Of a stretch of DNA of 34,339 bases, positions 23,751 to 31,261 are shown piece by piece. The DNA is taken from contig CAQWMM010000021.1 in the NCBI GenBank assembly GCA_948907985.1, forward strand, positions 1 to 34,339, read 5' to 3'. This DNA is from an uncultured Bacillota bacterium. Lineage in GTDB: Bacteria; Bacillota; Dehalobacteriia; UBA4068; UBA4997. The notes under the pieces were generated by a model. That model did no database searches and was not told the DNA's origin. It saw nothing but the letters and a program-made list of their open reading frames with translations. Both the position numbers and the translations under genes were made by a program. Positions within the stretch are counted from its first letter, which is position 1. The number at the start of each line of letters is the position of its first letter.

Positions 23751-23786
23751 GAACTGTAGGGTAAAAATTAAATTTGAGGTGATTTT

Positions 23787-24467
23787 ATGCTTAATTGGCA
23801 GTTTGCTTGTAAACATAACTCGGAAAATAAGCCAGAAAATAACTTTTGGCGGATTTTGCAGCAGCGGCGGCAGCGCGGCCAGGCTTTGGCCCTGCTCTGC
23901 CTGCTGCTGTTGGCCGGTCTGACGCTTTCCGGCGGGCTGCGGCAGCCGGCGGCGGCGCTGGCGGTTGGCGGTGATAATCTGCCCCTGCGGCTGCATATTA
24001 TTGCCAACAGCGACAATGCGGCGGATCAGACGGTTAAATTGCAGGTGCGCGACGCGGTGGTGGCTTATCTGGCACCCCTTTTGGCTGAGGCGGCGACGGC
24101 CGAAGAGGCGCAGGCGATTGTGGCGGAGCGTTTGCCGCAACTGGAGGCGCTGGCGGCAGGGATTGTGCAGGATTATGGCTATGGCGCTTATGGAGAAATT
24201 GGCCGGTTTGATTTTCCGGCCAAACGCTATGGGCAGGTTTATATGCCGGCGGGCGAATATCCGGCGCTGCGCCTGGTGCTGGGCGAGGGCGCGGGCCATA
24301 ATTGGTGGTGCGTATTGTATCCGCCGCTGTGTTTTGTGGACGAATGCGGCGATTTTCGGATTTATGGCGAGGGCGCGCCGGGTGAGGACTTGTTGGTCAG
24401 CCAGCGGGGCGAACGGCAAGTGCGCCTGAAGATTTATGAAATTTTCTTTGAGGCAGATTCTAACTAA
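23787..24467 (+). CDS. spoIIR: stage II sporulation protein R
   Basis: A 226-residue exported signalling protein. Made in the forespore, it activates SpoIIGA so that pro-sigma-E is processed in the mother cell. A hydrophobic segment at about 34-50 after a basic N-terminus would direct export. Family signatures follow: LRLHIIANSDNAADQ, LKLQVRDAVV-like VKLQVRDAVVAYL, and GEGAGHNWWCVLYPPLCF. GAGGTG lies 5 bases before ATG 23787. It adjoins ylmC, another gene with sporulation-linked distribution. Confidence 0.95.
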   Translation: MLNWQFACKHNSENKPENNFWRILQQRRQRGQALALLCLLLLAGLTLSGGLRQPAAALAVGGDNLPLRLHIIANSDNAADQTVKLQVRDAVVAYLAPLLAEAATAEEAQAIVAERLPQLEALAAGIVQDYGYGAYGEIGRFDFPAKRYGQVYMPAGEYPALRLVLGEGAGHNWWCVLYPPLCFVDECGDFRIYGEGAPGEDLLVSQRGERQVRLKIYEIFFEADSN

Positions 24468-24523
24468 GTTTGGCAGGTATTTTTTGGCGCGGCCAGGCAT
24501 AGGTTGTCTTGAGGTGGTTTGAG

Positions 24524-24850
24524 ATGTTCAAGATTTCTGATCTGCGGAATAAAGATATTATCAGCATAAGCGACGGCAAGCGTTTGGGGCCGGTGCGCGA
24601 TGTGGAGGTGGATTTGGCCGCCGGGCGCATTATCGCGCTGATTCTGCCGGGCAGCAGCCGCTTTCTGGGCGTTTTCAGCAAGGGTGAGGATATCGTGGTA
24701 CCCTGGGAGCGGATAAAAAAAATTGGCCTGGATGTGGTTTTGGTAGAATTCAGCCCGGATAGTCTGCCCCCGGTTAAGGGGCGGCGCCGCCGGCAAACGG
24801 AGGAAGAATTGACGCCGGAGGATGATTTGGGGCTGCTCTGGGAAGAATAG
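24524..24850 (+). CDS. YlmC/YmxH family PRC-barrel protein
   Basis: A 108-residue protein with a PRC-barrel-like fold: MFKISDLRNKDIISISDGKRLG, then the beta-rich DVEVDLAAGRIIALILPG and a VPWERIKKIGLDVVLV segment. This matches the YlmC/YmxH family found in spore formers, whose function is not firmly known. GAGGTGG lies 7 bases before ATG 24524; a TTG at 24509 extends the frame by 5 codons but is less likely. The last 25 residues are acidic and charged. Confidence 0.85.
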   Translation: MFKISDLRNKDIISISDGKRLGPVRDVEVDLAAGRIIALILPGSSRFLGVFSKGEDIVVPWERIKKIGLDVVLVEFSPDSLPPVKGRRRRQTEEELTPEDDLGLLWEE

Positions 24851-24867
24851 CCTTTTTCTTCCTCTGT

Positions 24868-25065
24868 CATTGTTTGTCAATATTATAAAAATTATAAAGG
24901 GTTAGGCAATTTTTAATTTCAATAGATAGAGGAGGTTAAATAGCGCTGCCAAACATCGTTTGTCAATATTATAAAAATTATAAAGGGTTAGGCAATTTTT
25001 AATTTCAATAGATAGAGGAGGTTAAATAGCGCTGCCGAACATCGTTTGTCAATATTATAAAAATT
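24868..25065 (+). repeat. intergenic tandem repeat, 86-bp period
   Basis: Units 24868-24953 and 24954-25039 are almost identical; a third, partial unit runs 25040-25065 and stops exactly where the nrdR -35 box begins. Each unit contains TTTGTCAATATTATAAAAATT and an SD-like GAGGAGG that precedes no ORF. Units abut with no spacers. It fills most of the ylmC-nrdR gap. Confidence 0.9.
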
Positions 25066-25066
25066 C

Positions 25067-25096
25067 TTGACAGGGAGTGGTAAAATGTAGTAATAT
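25067..25096 (+). promoter_or_regulatory. promoter of nrdR
   Basis: TTGACA (25067-25072) and TAATAT (25091-25096), spacing 18 bp, directly after the last partial repeat and about 40 bases before nrdR. Confidence 0.7.
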
Positions 25097-25135
25097 TTAA
25101 GGAAAGAGGATTTTTAGATAGGCGGTGGTTGTAGC

Positions 25136-25600
25136 ATGCGTTGTTCGTTTTGTGGTTATCCGGACTCTAAGGTTTTGGATTCTCGCCCGGTGGAGGAGGG
25201 CAATGGTATTCGGCGGCGTCGGGAGTGTTTAAGCTGCGGCCGGCGGTTTACCACCTATGAGCGGGTGGAGGAAACTAATATTTTGGTGGTTAAGCGCAAT
25301 GGCAACCGCGAAATTTTTGATAAAAACAAAATTTTGGCCGGATTGGTGCGCGCCTGCGATAAACGGCCGGTGCCGGCGGCAATTTTGGAACAGCTGGTGG
25401 CGGATATTGAAAGGGATTTGCGCAATTCGGCAGAACGCGAGGTTTCGGCCATGCGGATTGGCGATATGGTGATGCAACGCCTGCGGGCGGTTGACGACGT
25501 GGCCTATGTGCGTTTTGCCTCGGTTTATCGCAAATTTGAGGATGTGGAAACCTTTATTCAGGAAATACATAAAATGATGGAGAATACAGAGCAGTATTAA
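25136..25600 (+). CDS. nrdR: transcriptional repressor NrdR
   Basis: A 154-residue repressor of ribonucleotide reductase genes. The zinc ribbon uses C3, C6, C31 and C34 (MRCSFC and ECLSCG); an ATP-cone at about 46-136 senses ATP/dATP. Length and all signatures (SRRFTTYE-like GRRFTTYERVEE) are normal. The ribosome binding site is weak. It lies about 1.3 kb from the class III ribonucleotide reductase operon that it most likely controls. Confidence 0.97.
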   Translation: MRCSFCGYPDSKVLDSRPVEEGNGIRRRRECLSCGRRFTTYERVEETNILVVKRNGNREIFDKNKILAGLVRACDKRPVPAAILEQLVADIERDLRNSAEREVSAMRIGDMVMQRLRAVDDVAYVRFASVYRKFEDVETFIQEIHKMMENTEQY

Positions 25601-25636
25601 TATATAAGTTAGAAAAAGCAGGAAGATTTAATGATA

Positions 25637-25673
25637 AAAGATTAAGCTGTCGGCTGACGGTTTAATCTTTTTT
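25637..25673 (+). terminator. terminator after nrdR
   Basis: AAAGATTAA (25637-25645) pairs with TTAATCTTT (25662-25670), with a short inner GTC/GAC pair and a T-run. Confidence 0.8.
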
Positions 25674-25768
25674 GTGTAAAAAAACGGTTTGCTGTCGAGT
25701 GTGGTTGAATAATGACTGATGATGACGCTAAATAGTGAAAAATTGCGATATTTTTCTAAGGACGAGTA

Positions 25769-25797
25769 TTGATTTTAGGGCAAGGAGAATCTATAAT
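25769..25797 (+). promoter_or_regulatory. promoter of the 99-residue unknown gene
   Basis: TTGATT (25769-25774) and TATAAT (25792-25797), spacing 17 bp. Confidence 0.7.
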
Positions 25798-25801
25798 TAT
25801 A

Positions 25802-25817
25802 TTGTAATATATTACAA
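25802..25817. promoter_or_regulatory. 16-bp perfect palindrome at the transcription start, candidate operator
   Basis: TTGTAATATATTACAA is fully self-complementary and covers the predicted start site of the promoter at 25769-25797. The position is ideal for a repressor. It resembles neither a clear Rex site nor a clear NrdR box. Confidence 0.55.
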
Positions 25818-25844
25818 AATATTGCAGAAAAGGAGGATACCATA

Positions 25845-26144
25845 ATGAAAAATAATGAATCGGTGAAGAATTTGGTTTATGACAGAATGAATGGTTTGGT
25901 TGAGCCACGGGAAAATTCGCTGACTGAACTGAACCTTGTCCAGAATGAATTTGTTGACGGTTTATTTTGTGATCAGGCCTATGAGGAAGTTTTTGCTGCC
26001 AATCAGCGCCTATGCCAGCGTTTGGGCGTGCAGGCTGATCATGACGTGGAAATTATCATTGATAATTTGTTGGCCATAAGCAGACATTTAGCTTTGAAAA
26101 TGTATGATTATGGTGTTCGGTTTTCCTCAATGCCCCAAAATTAA
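25845..26144 (+). CDS. hypothetical protein, 99 residues
   Basis: A soluble, mostly helical and acidic protein beginning MKNNESVKNLVYDRMNG. An internal pattern EEVFAANQRLCQRLG then LLAISRHLALKMYDYGVRF loosely recalls the small helical DUF6809-type proteins of Clostridia, but I cannot confirm this. AAAGGAGG precedes ATG 25845 at good spacing. It is a single-gene unit with its own promoter, a palindromic candidate operator and a terminator, placed between nrdR and the nrdD operon. Function unknown. Confidence 0.7.
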   Translation: MKNNESVKNLVYDRMNGLVEPRENSLTELNLVQNEFVDGLFCDQAYEEVFAANQRLCQRLGVQADHDVEIIIDNLLAISRHLALKMYDYGVRFSSMPQN

Positions 26145-26179
26145 GTTGTTTTAGCTCCAAACATAGATCATACAATAAT

Positions 26180-26210
26180 AAAGCGCCTTGCGATAATAAG
26201 CAGGCGCTTT
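26180..26210. terminator. bidirectional terminator between the unknown gene and nrdG
   Basis: AAAGCGCC (26180-26187) pairs with GGCGCTTT (26203-26210), extended by TGC/GCA inside. It separates convergent transcripts. Confidence 0.8.
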
Positions 26211-26224
26211 GTTGTTGTATTTAA

Positions 26225-26749
26225 TTAGTGCCAGCGCGCAGCCTCTTCCGGAATTGGCCGGCGGGCGGCCAGCGAGGCGGCGGCCCGCAAGATGCGCTGG
26301 TTTTCGGAACCGCGAAAGTTTAATTCCAGATTGCGCTGGGCCTGAATAAAAGGGCCGTCAATCAGGGTGTCGGCCAGCGCCAGCAGCAGATTGATATGCT
26401 TGTCGTTCAGCTGCAATAGCTGTTCAAAGGTATAGCCGGTGTAAATGGCCAGTTCCAGCCCTTGCTCTTTAATTTGCTCGGCCAGCGGCAGCAGGGCGGC
26501 CGCCTGGGCCAGAGGCTCGCCGCCGCTGAATGTTACGCCGGAGAGCAGCGGGTTTTGCTTAATCTGCGCCATAATTTCGTCCGGGCTGACCTCCTGTCCG
26601 CCTGAAAAATCCCAGGTTTGCGGGTTTTGACAGCCCAGGCAGTGGTGCGGGCAGCCCTGGGTAAAGACAGTCAGCCGGATACCGGGGCCGTCGGTGATGG
26701 AATCGTTAACGATTCCGGCCAGACGCAGCGGCGGGGTTTCAGCCGACAT
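26225..26749 (-). CDS. nrdG: anaerobic ribonucleotide reductase activating protein
   Basis: A 174-residue radical SAM enzyme that puts the glycyl radical on the class III reductase. The [4Fe-4S] motif is C33-PHH-C37-LG-C40, followed by the GG(E)P SAM-binding segment FSGGEPLAQ. Length is normal. Its ATG overlaps the 3' end of the small glycyl-radical gene by 11 bases, so activator and substrate domain are made in step. Confidence 0.95.
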   Translation of the reverse strand: MSAETPPLRLAGIVNDSITDGPGIRLTVFTQGCPHHCLGCQNPQTWDFSGGQEVSPDEIMAQIKQNPLLSGVTFSGGEPLAQAAALLPLAEQIKEQGLELAIYTGYTFEQLLQLNDKHINLLLALADTLIDGPFIQAQRNLELNFRGSENQRILRAAASLAARRPIPEEAARWH

Positions 26750-26906
26750 TGTGCTTTACCCGGTCGTGTTCTTCCGCACGTTTGGCATTGTTGAAACGGT
26801 CCAGCGTGCCGACCAGATAACCGGTAATGCGGCGGATACGTTCAAAGCCTACGCCCTCGCCAACCAGAATATCGTTTTCCTGTGCATTATTTTTGTTGTT
26901 TGTCAT
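26739..26906 (-). CDS. free-standing glycyl-radical domain of the class III ribonucleotide reductase
   Basis: A 55-residue protein. Its second half, FERIRRITGYLVGTLDRF then NNAKRAEEHDRVKH, is the glycyl-radical C-terminus normally fused to NrdD (E. coli NrdD has RVCGYLG...EEVKRRVKH). The radical glycine is G29. The first 20 residues (MTNNKNNAQENDILVGEGVG) look like linker. AAGGAG sits 8 bases before ATG 26906. The nrdD stop lies 42 bases upstream and nrdG overlaps by 11 bases. No frameshift links it to the nrdD ORF, because several stops lie between. I infer a two-polypeptide NrdD, comparable in idea to GrcA/YfiD for pyruvate formate-lyase. Confidence 0.85.
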   Translation of the reverse strand: MTNNKNNAQENDILVGEGVGFERIRRITGYLVGTLDRFNNAKRAEEHDRVKHNVG

Positions 26907-26948
26907 GATAAAATCTCCTTTTAAGTCGTTTTGGTCAGTTTATCTATT

Positions 26949-29282
26949 TTAAGCCAGAGCGTTGGGGTTAGCCTGGCGTTCATTTTCTTCGTTAATATCG
27001 CCGCAGTAGCCGCAGGTTTCGGCATTGCCCCGGAGCGTACCCTTAATGGCGCGCAGTTTAGCCAGGCTTACGCCTTCGCCGTCATGCCGGCCGCAGCGCG
27101 GGCAAACCTCGTTGATGATGCCGCTGTAGCCGCAAACCGGATCTCGGTCTACCGGGTGATTGATTGAGCCGTAGCCGATGCCAACCTGCTGCATATAACG
27201 CACGATCTGTTCAAAGGCCTCGACATTTTTGGCGGTATCGCCGTCCAGCTCCACATAGGAGATGTGGCCGGCGTTAGTCAGCTGATGATAGGGAGCCTCA
27301 ATTTTCAGTTTTTCATAGGCGCTGATCGGGTAATATACCGGCACATGGAAACTGTTGGTGTAATAGTCGCGGTCGGTAACGCCGGGCAGTACGCCGAATT
27401 TTTTCTTGTCAATGCGGATAAAACGCCCGGACAGGCCCTCGGCCGGCGTGGCCAGCAGGGTGAAGTTCAGGCCGGTTTCGTTGGATTTACGGTCGCAGTA
27501 TTCGCGCATAAAGCTGATAATTTCCAGCCCCAGGTTGCGGGATTCCAGCGATTCGCCGTGATGGTGGCCGGTCAGCGCCACCAGCGCCTCTGCCAGGCCG
27601 ATAAAGCCGATAGACAGGGTGCCGTGCTTGAGTACCTCGCCCACCTCGTCGTCAATATCCAAATCCTTAGAGCCAATCCACACGCCTTGTCCCATCAGAA
27701 AGGGGAAGTTGCGCACCTTTTTACGGGATTGAATTTTAAACCTGTCCAGCAGTTGGTTAGCAACCAAATCCATTTTGCGCTCCAGATCGTCAAAGAACAA
27801 TTCCAAACTGTGGTTGGCTTTGATTGCGATACGCGGCAGGTTGATAGAGGTGAAACTCAAATTGCCGCGGCCATAGGTGATCTCGTGGGTGGGGTCGTAA
27901 TGATTGCCCAAAACCCGGGTGCGGCAGCCCATATAAGCGACTTCGGTTTCCGGGTGGCCCGGCTTGTAGTATTGCAGATTGAAAGGCGCGTCAATAAAGG
28001 AGAAGTTGGGAAACAGCCTTTTGGCGCTCACCCGGCAGGCCAGTTTAAAGAGATCATAATTGGGATCTTCCGGGTTGAAGTTCACGCCCGCTTTAACCTT
28101 GAAAATGTGAATAGGGAAAATCGGCGTTTCGCCCTGGCCAAGGCCGGCCTCGGTGGCCAGCAGGATGTTTTTGATCGCCATATGGCCCTCCGGCGAGGTG
28201 TCGGTGCCATAATTAATTGAGGAAAAGGGAGTTTGCGCGCCGGCGCGGCTGTGCATGGTGTTTAAATTATGCACCAACGCCTCCATAGCCTGGAAAGTAT
28301 GGCGGTCGGTTTCCTGTATGGCTGTTGTATAGGCAAAATCCGTGCAGCGCTGGAAAATATCCTGCGGCATTGGGGTTTTGGTTTGTTCGTTTAAGGCTTT
28401 TTGCAGAGAGGACACAAAATTTTCCGCCATAGCCAGGCGCGGGGGCTCGTCCAGTCTGTTGAAAAACTCCTTGGTCTGTTCCAGATTCAGTGGATATTCC
28501 GGCCAAAGCAGTTCGGCTGCTTTAAAGAAATTGCTGATATAAAGCTTTTTGAAAGTTTTGGCCACTCCCGGCGCCATGCAATAATCGAAATTGGGTACGC
28601 TCTGGCCGCCGTGCTGGTCATTTTGATTGGACTGGATAGCGATACAGGCCAGGGCGGTATAGCTGGAAATATCGTTAGGTTCGCGCAGAAAACCATGGCC
28701 TGTGGAAAAGCCGCCTTTAAATAAATCCAGCAGATTGATTTGACAGCAGGTGGTCGTCAGGGTGTAGAAGTCGAAATCATGAATGTGAATATCACCCTCG
28801 GCGTGCGCCTTGCTCTGCGCCGGCGTCAACACTCGTTTTTCGTAATAATCCTTGGCGCCCTCGCTGCCGTATTTCAACATGGTACCCATGGCGGTGTCGC
28901 CGTCAATATTGGCGTTGTCGCGCTTGATGTCGGAAAGCAGCGAATCGGTGTTGGTAAGTTCGTCATAAATGCGCATCAGCCGCGTGTTCATTTCCCGGCT
29001 GCGGGTTCTTTCCTGGCGATAAATGATATATTTGCGCGCCACAATGGCGTAGCCGTTTTCCATTAAAACGGTTTCCACCGTATCCTGAATATCCTCAATA
29101 CCCGGCGCTTCGCTTTGAAAAGCGGCAATTAGCTTTTCTTCCACCAATTTGGCCAGGCGCTGACATTCGGCGTTATCCGTAATCCGGCCGCTGGCCTCCA
29201 TGGCTTTGCGGATAGCGTCGCTTATTTTGGTGATGTTATAAGCCGCTCGCCGCCCGTCGCGCTTGATAATACTGTCAAACAT
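26949..29282 (-). CDS. nrdD: anaerobic ribonucleoside-triphosphate reductase, core lacking the glycyl-radical segment
   Basis: A 777-residue class III reductase core that makes deoxynucleotides without oxygen. An N-terminal ATP-cone (about 3-95, MFDSIIKRDGRRAAYN) gives allosteric control. The catalytic barrel follows, with FKGGFSTGHGFLREP and an active-site cysteine candidate in YMGCRTRVLGN. The end has zinc-type cysteines C727-PR-C730 and C757-GY-C760, with C717 nearby. It then stops at NPNALA with no RxxGYLG glycyl-radical motif, which other NrdD proteins carry in their last 30-40 residues. That motif is in the next small gene. GGAGGGG lies 11 bases before ATG 29282. It should be inactive without the small partner. 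Confidence 0.93.
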   Translation of the reverse strand: MFDSIIKRDGRRAAYNITKISDAIRKAMEASGRITDNAECQRLAKLVEEKLIAAFQSEAPGIEDIQDTVETVLMENGYAIVARKYIIYRQERTRSREMNTRLMRIYDELTNTDSLLSDIKRDNANIDGDTAMGTMLKYGSEGAKDYYEKRVLTPAQSKAHAEGDIHIHDFDFYTLTTTCCQINLLDLFKGGFSTGHGFLREPNDISSYTALACIAIQSNQNDQHGGQSVPNFDYCMAPGVAKTFKKLYISNFFKAAELLWPEYPLNLEQTKEFFNRLDEPPRLAMAENFVSSLQKALNEQTKTPMPQDIFQRCTDFAYTTAIQETDRHTFQAMEALVHNLNTMHSRAGAQTPFSSINYGTDTSPEGHMAIKNILLATEAGLGQGETPIFPIHIFKVKAGVNFNPEDPNYDLFKLACRVSAKRLFPNFSFIDAPFNLQYYKPGHPETEVAYMGCRTRVLGNHYDPTHEITYGRGNLSFTSINLPRIAIKANHSLELFFDDLERKMDLVANQLLDRFKIQSRKKVRNFPFLMGQGVWIGSKDLDIDDEVGEVLKHGTLSIGFIGLAEALVALTGHHHGESLESRNLGLEIISFMREYCDRKSNETGLNFTLLATPAEGLSGRFIRIDKKKFGVLPGVTDRDYYTNSFHVPVYYPISAYEKLKIEAPYHQLTNAGHISYVELDGDTAKNVEAFEQIVRYMQQVGIGYGSINHPVDRDPVCGYSGIINEVCPRCGRHDGEGVSLAKLRAIKGTLRGNAETCGYCGDINEENERQANPNALA

Positions 29283-29405
29283 GGAAATATTTTCCCCTCC
29301 GTATGGTAGCTATTTGAAATAAAGCCGCGAACCGCCAAATAACTAGTTGTTGTGGTCGTTATTCTGACAATACATATATTTAGTGGTTTGTTGCGGTGCA
29401 ATGAT

Positions 29406-29434
29406 ATTATCTCATAACGGGCTGTTTATGTCAA
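29406..29434 (-). promoter_or_regulatory. promoter of the nrdD operon
   Basis: Minus strand TTGACA (29429-29434) and GATAAT (29406-29411), spacing 17 bp. The leader to nrdD is about 115 nt. An AT-rich imperfect inverted repeat at 29367-29384, just past the start, could be an NrdR site but does not match the consensus well. Confidence 0.75.
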
Positions 29435-29468
29435 GGGATAGGTTTGTAAAATATTTTGCGATTAATAA

Positions 29469-29497
29469 TTGCAAAATCCTAAAAGGTATGATATAAT
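29469..29497 (+). promoter_or_regulatory. promoter of yggS
   Basis: TTGCAA (29469-29474) and TATAAT (29492-29497), spacing 17 bp. It diverges from the nrdD promoter, 35 bases away. Confidence 0.75.
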
Positions 29498-29539
29498 AAA
29501 ATATCAACTTCGCTTTAGCAATTTGGGGGAGGCCAAAAA

Positions 29540-30271
29540 ATGGGTTTGCCAGCCGCAGATTTTGCAGAGATTATCAATAATATCCAGGCTGAGATTGCCG
29601 CGGCCCGGGCGCGCAGCGCCAACGCCGCGCCGCGTATTCATCTGCTGGCGGTTTCTAAAACCAGGCCGGCCGCTGAGGCCGCGGCCTGTTGGCAGGCCGG
29701 GCAGCCGTTGGGCTTGGCCGCCTTAGCCGAAAATAAGGTGCAGGAGTTGTTGGAAAAAAAATCTAAACTGCCAGCAGATATCAGGTGGCATTTTATCGGC
29801 CACTTGCAGACGAATAAAGTTAAACAGGTTTTAGGGCAGGCGGAGTTAATACATTCGCTGGACAGCTGGCATTTGGCAGAAGAAATAAACCGCCGGGCAG
29901 AAACGCTGCAAATTGTTGTTAAATGCCTTTTGGAGGTTAATGTGGCGGCGGAGAGCAGCAAGTTCGGCCTGCGGCCGGACGAACTTTGGGATTTTTGTAA
30001 ATCTGCCCGGGATTTGCCGGGCGTGCGCATCTGCGGTTTGATGACGGTGGCGCCGGCGGTTGATAATCCGGAGCAGGCGCGCCCGGTGTTTGCCGAACTG
30101 CGCAGCCTGCGGGATGAACTGCGACAAAGGGCAGAAAAAGTCGCTTATTCCCATTTGGATTTGCAGGAGCTTTCTATGGGAATGTCGAATGATTACAAAG
30201 TCGCCGTAGAGGAGGGCGCAACCATGGTACGCCTGGGCAGCCTTATTTTTGGCGCCAGGGTATATCGTTAA
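29540..30271 (+). CDS. yggS: YggS/PLPBP family pyridoxal phosphate homeostasis protein
   Basis: A 243-residue single-domain TIM-barrel protein that binds PLP and balances vitamin B6 and amino acid pools. The PLP lysine is K40 in LLAVSKTRP; WHFIGHLQTNKVK and LSMGMSNDYKVAVEEGATMVRLGS (read in segments) are family signatures. GGGGGAGG lies 6 bases before ATG 29540. It starts the yggS-sepF-yggT cell division cluster, where it is called ylmE in Bacillus. Confidence 0.95.
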   Translation: MGLPAADFAEIINNIQAEIAAARARSANAAPRIHLLAVSKTRPAAEAAACWQAGQPLGLAALAENKVQELLEKKSKLPADIRWHFIGHLQTNKVKQVLGQAELIHSLDSWHLAEEINRRAETLQIVVKCLLEVNVAAESSKFGLRPDELWDFCKSARDLPGVRICGLMTVAPAVDNPEQARPVFAELRSLRDELRQRAEKVAYSHLDLQELSMGMSNDYKVAVEEGATMVRLGSLIFGARVYR

Positions 30272-30275
30272 AGAT

Positions 30276-30385
30276 TCCATTTGTCTAAAGCCAAATGGAT
30301 TAATTCACACCCAGCGACTGGGTTCATTTCAATCACTAAACTCTGACTGCGTCCTGCGGACTTGTCAATCGTTAAGTGTTCATTA
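30276..30385 (+). other. structured spacer: three hairpins between yggS and sepF
   Basis: Successive inverted repeats: TCCATTTG/CAAATGGA (30276-30283 with 30292-30299), ACCCAG/CTGGGT (30309-30314 with 30318-30323) and GTCC/GGAC (30351-30361). None has a T-run, so they are not simple terminators. They may shape the mRNA or bind a protein. The first resembles the palindrome at 17527-17548. Confidence 0.4.
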
Positions 30386-30399
30386 AGGGGGAACTTTAT

Positions 30400-30906
30400 A
30401 TGGCGGGAGCTTGGAGCAAATTTGCCAATATATTCTTTCAAGAGGAAGAAGACGACAGCTTGAACCAGGAGGAAATGGACGAGCTGGCTAAAGGAGCCAA
30501 AAAGGATGTTTGGCAGGAGCCGGATGTGCAAAAGGCGCGCCGGCCGCAGGTTATGGCTATCCCAACCGCTTCAGAGGCCAAAAAAAGCTATGAAATGGTT
30601 TTGGTTAAGGCCAAAGCCTATGACGACTTGCAAAGCATCGCTAAAAATATTAAGGAACAAAAAGTGGTTATCGTTAATTTTGAGGATATGGACAAGGAAA
30701 CCGCCCAGCGTATGGTGGACTTTCTTTCCGGTGCGGTTTTCGCGCTGGATGGCGAGCCGAAAAAGGTCAGCGGCTCCACCTTTTTGTTCAGCTCCAGCCA
30801 GGTGGATCTGGCCGGGCAGATTATGGACCCGGAGGTTCAGGCTTTCAGTGGGGCGGACGGCGGCCAGAATAATATGGGCGGCGGGTTCTCGCCCTGGCGG
30901 CGTTGA
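30400..30906 (+). CDS. sepF: cell division protein SepF
   Basis: A 168-residue FtsZ-associated protein that bundles FtsZ filaments and tethers them to the membrane. The N-terminal helix MAGAWSKFANIFF is the membrane-binding amphipathic segment, followed by an acidic linker. The SepF core spans about 70-150: YEMVLVKAKAYDDLQSIAKNIKEQK in segments, VVIVNFEDMDKETAQRMVDFLSGAVFALDG in segments, and FLFSSSQVDL. AAGGGGG precedes ATG 30400; the GTG at 30376 is less likely. Confidence 0.95.
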   Translation: MAGAWSKFANIFFQEEEDDSLNQEEMDELAKGAKKDVWQEPDVQKARRPQVMAIPTASEAKKSYEMVLVKAKAYDDLQSIAKNIKEQKVVIVNFEDMDKETAQRMVDFLSGAVFALDGEPKKVSGSTFLFSSSQVDLAGQIMDPEVQAFSGADGGQNNMGGGFSPWRR

Positions 30907-30979
30907 ACATCCGCCGGCTTTATTAACCGGCTGTTATAGTGAATAGTTTGGTATTAGATATTGATTTTGAGGATTTTTT

Positions 30980-31261
30980 ATGAATTTATTAGCTTTTGTT
31001 GTTAATTTTATCCATGTGGCTTTTCGGATTTATTATTTTATGCTGATGGCCAATATTATACTTTCCTGGTTTCCGTTGAGCCGCGGCAATGCGATAACTA
31101 CCTTTATTTATGAGATGACGGAGCCTTATCTACGCATCTTCCGGCGGATTTTGCCGCCCAGCCCGCGCTTTCCGGTAGATTTTTCGCCGATTCTGGCGTT
31201 TTTTGTGCTGTATTTTTTGGAAAGCCTGGTGTTTAAGCTGCTGGCGGCATTGCTGTTTTAA
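30980..31261 (+). CDS. YggT family membrane protein
   Basis: A 93-residue membrane protein with two hydrophobic segments (about 4-30 and 65-92) around the conserved loop containing SWFPLSRGN and MTEPYLRIFRRILPP. YggT proteins lie next to sepF in most Firmicutes; a role in division or osmotic tolerance is suggested but unproven. GAGG lies about 8 bases before ATG 30980. Confidence 0.92.
   Translation: MNLLAFVVNFIHVAFRIYYFMLMANIILSWFPLSRGNAITTFIYEMTEPYLRIFRRILPPSPRFPVDFSPILAFFVLYFLESLVFKLLAALLF

Noticed and set aside
24868..25065. CRISPR array
   Set aside because: Units of 80-86 bp abut each other with no unique spacers, and there are no cas genes. The same applies to the arrays at 6329-6511 and 34174-34339.
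26739..26960. nrdD broken by a frameshift or sequencing error
   Set aside because: The 42 bases between the two ORFs hold several stops and then a proper SD and ATG; the small gene also overlaps nrdG neatly. No single-base change would join the frames into a normal-looking linker.
29367..29384. NrdR box upstream of nrdD
   Set aside because: The AT-rich imperfect inverted repeat lies in a sensible place, but it does not match the NrdR box well and no properly phased second copy was seen. Kept only as a comment.
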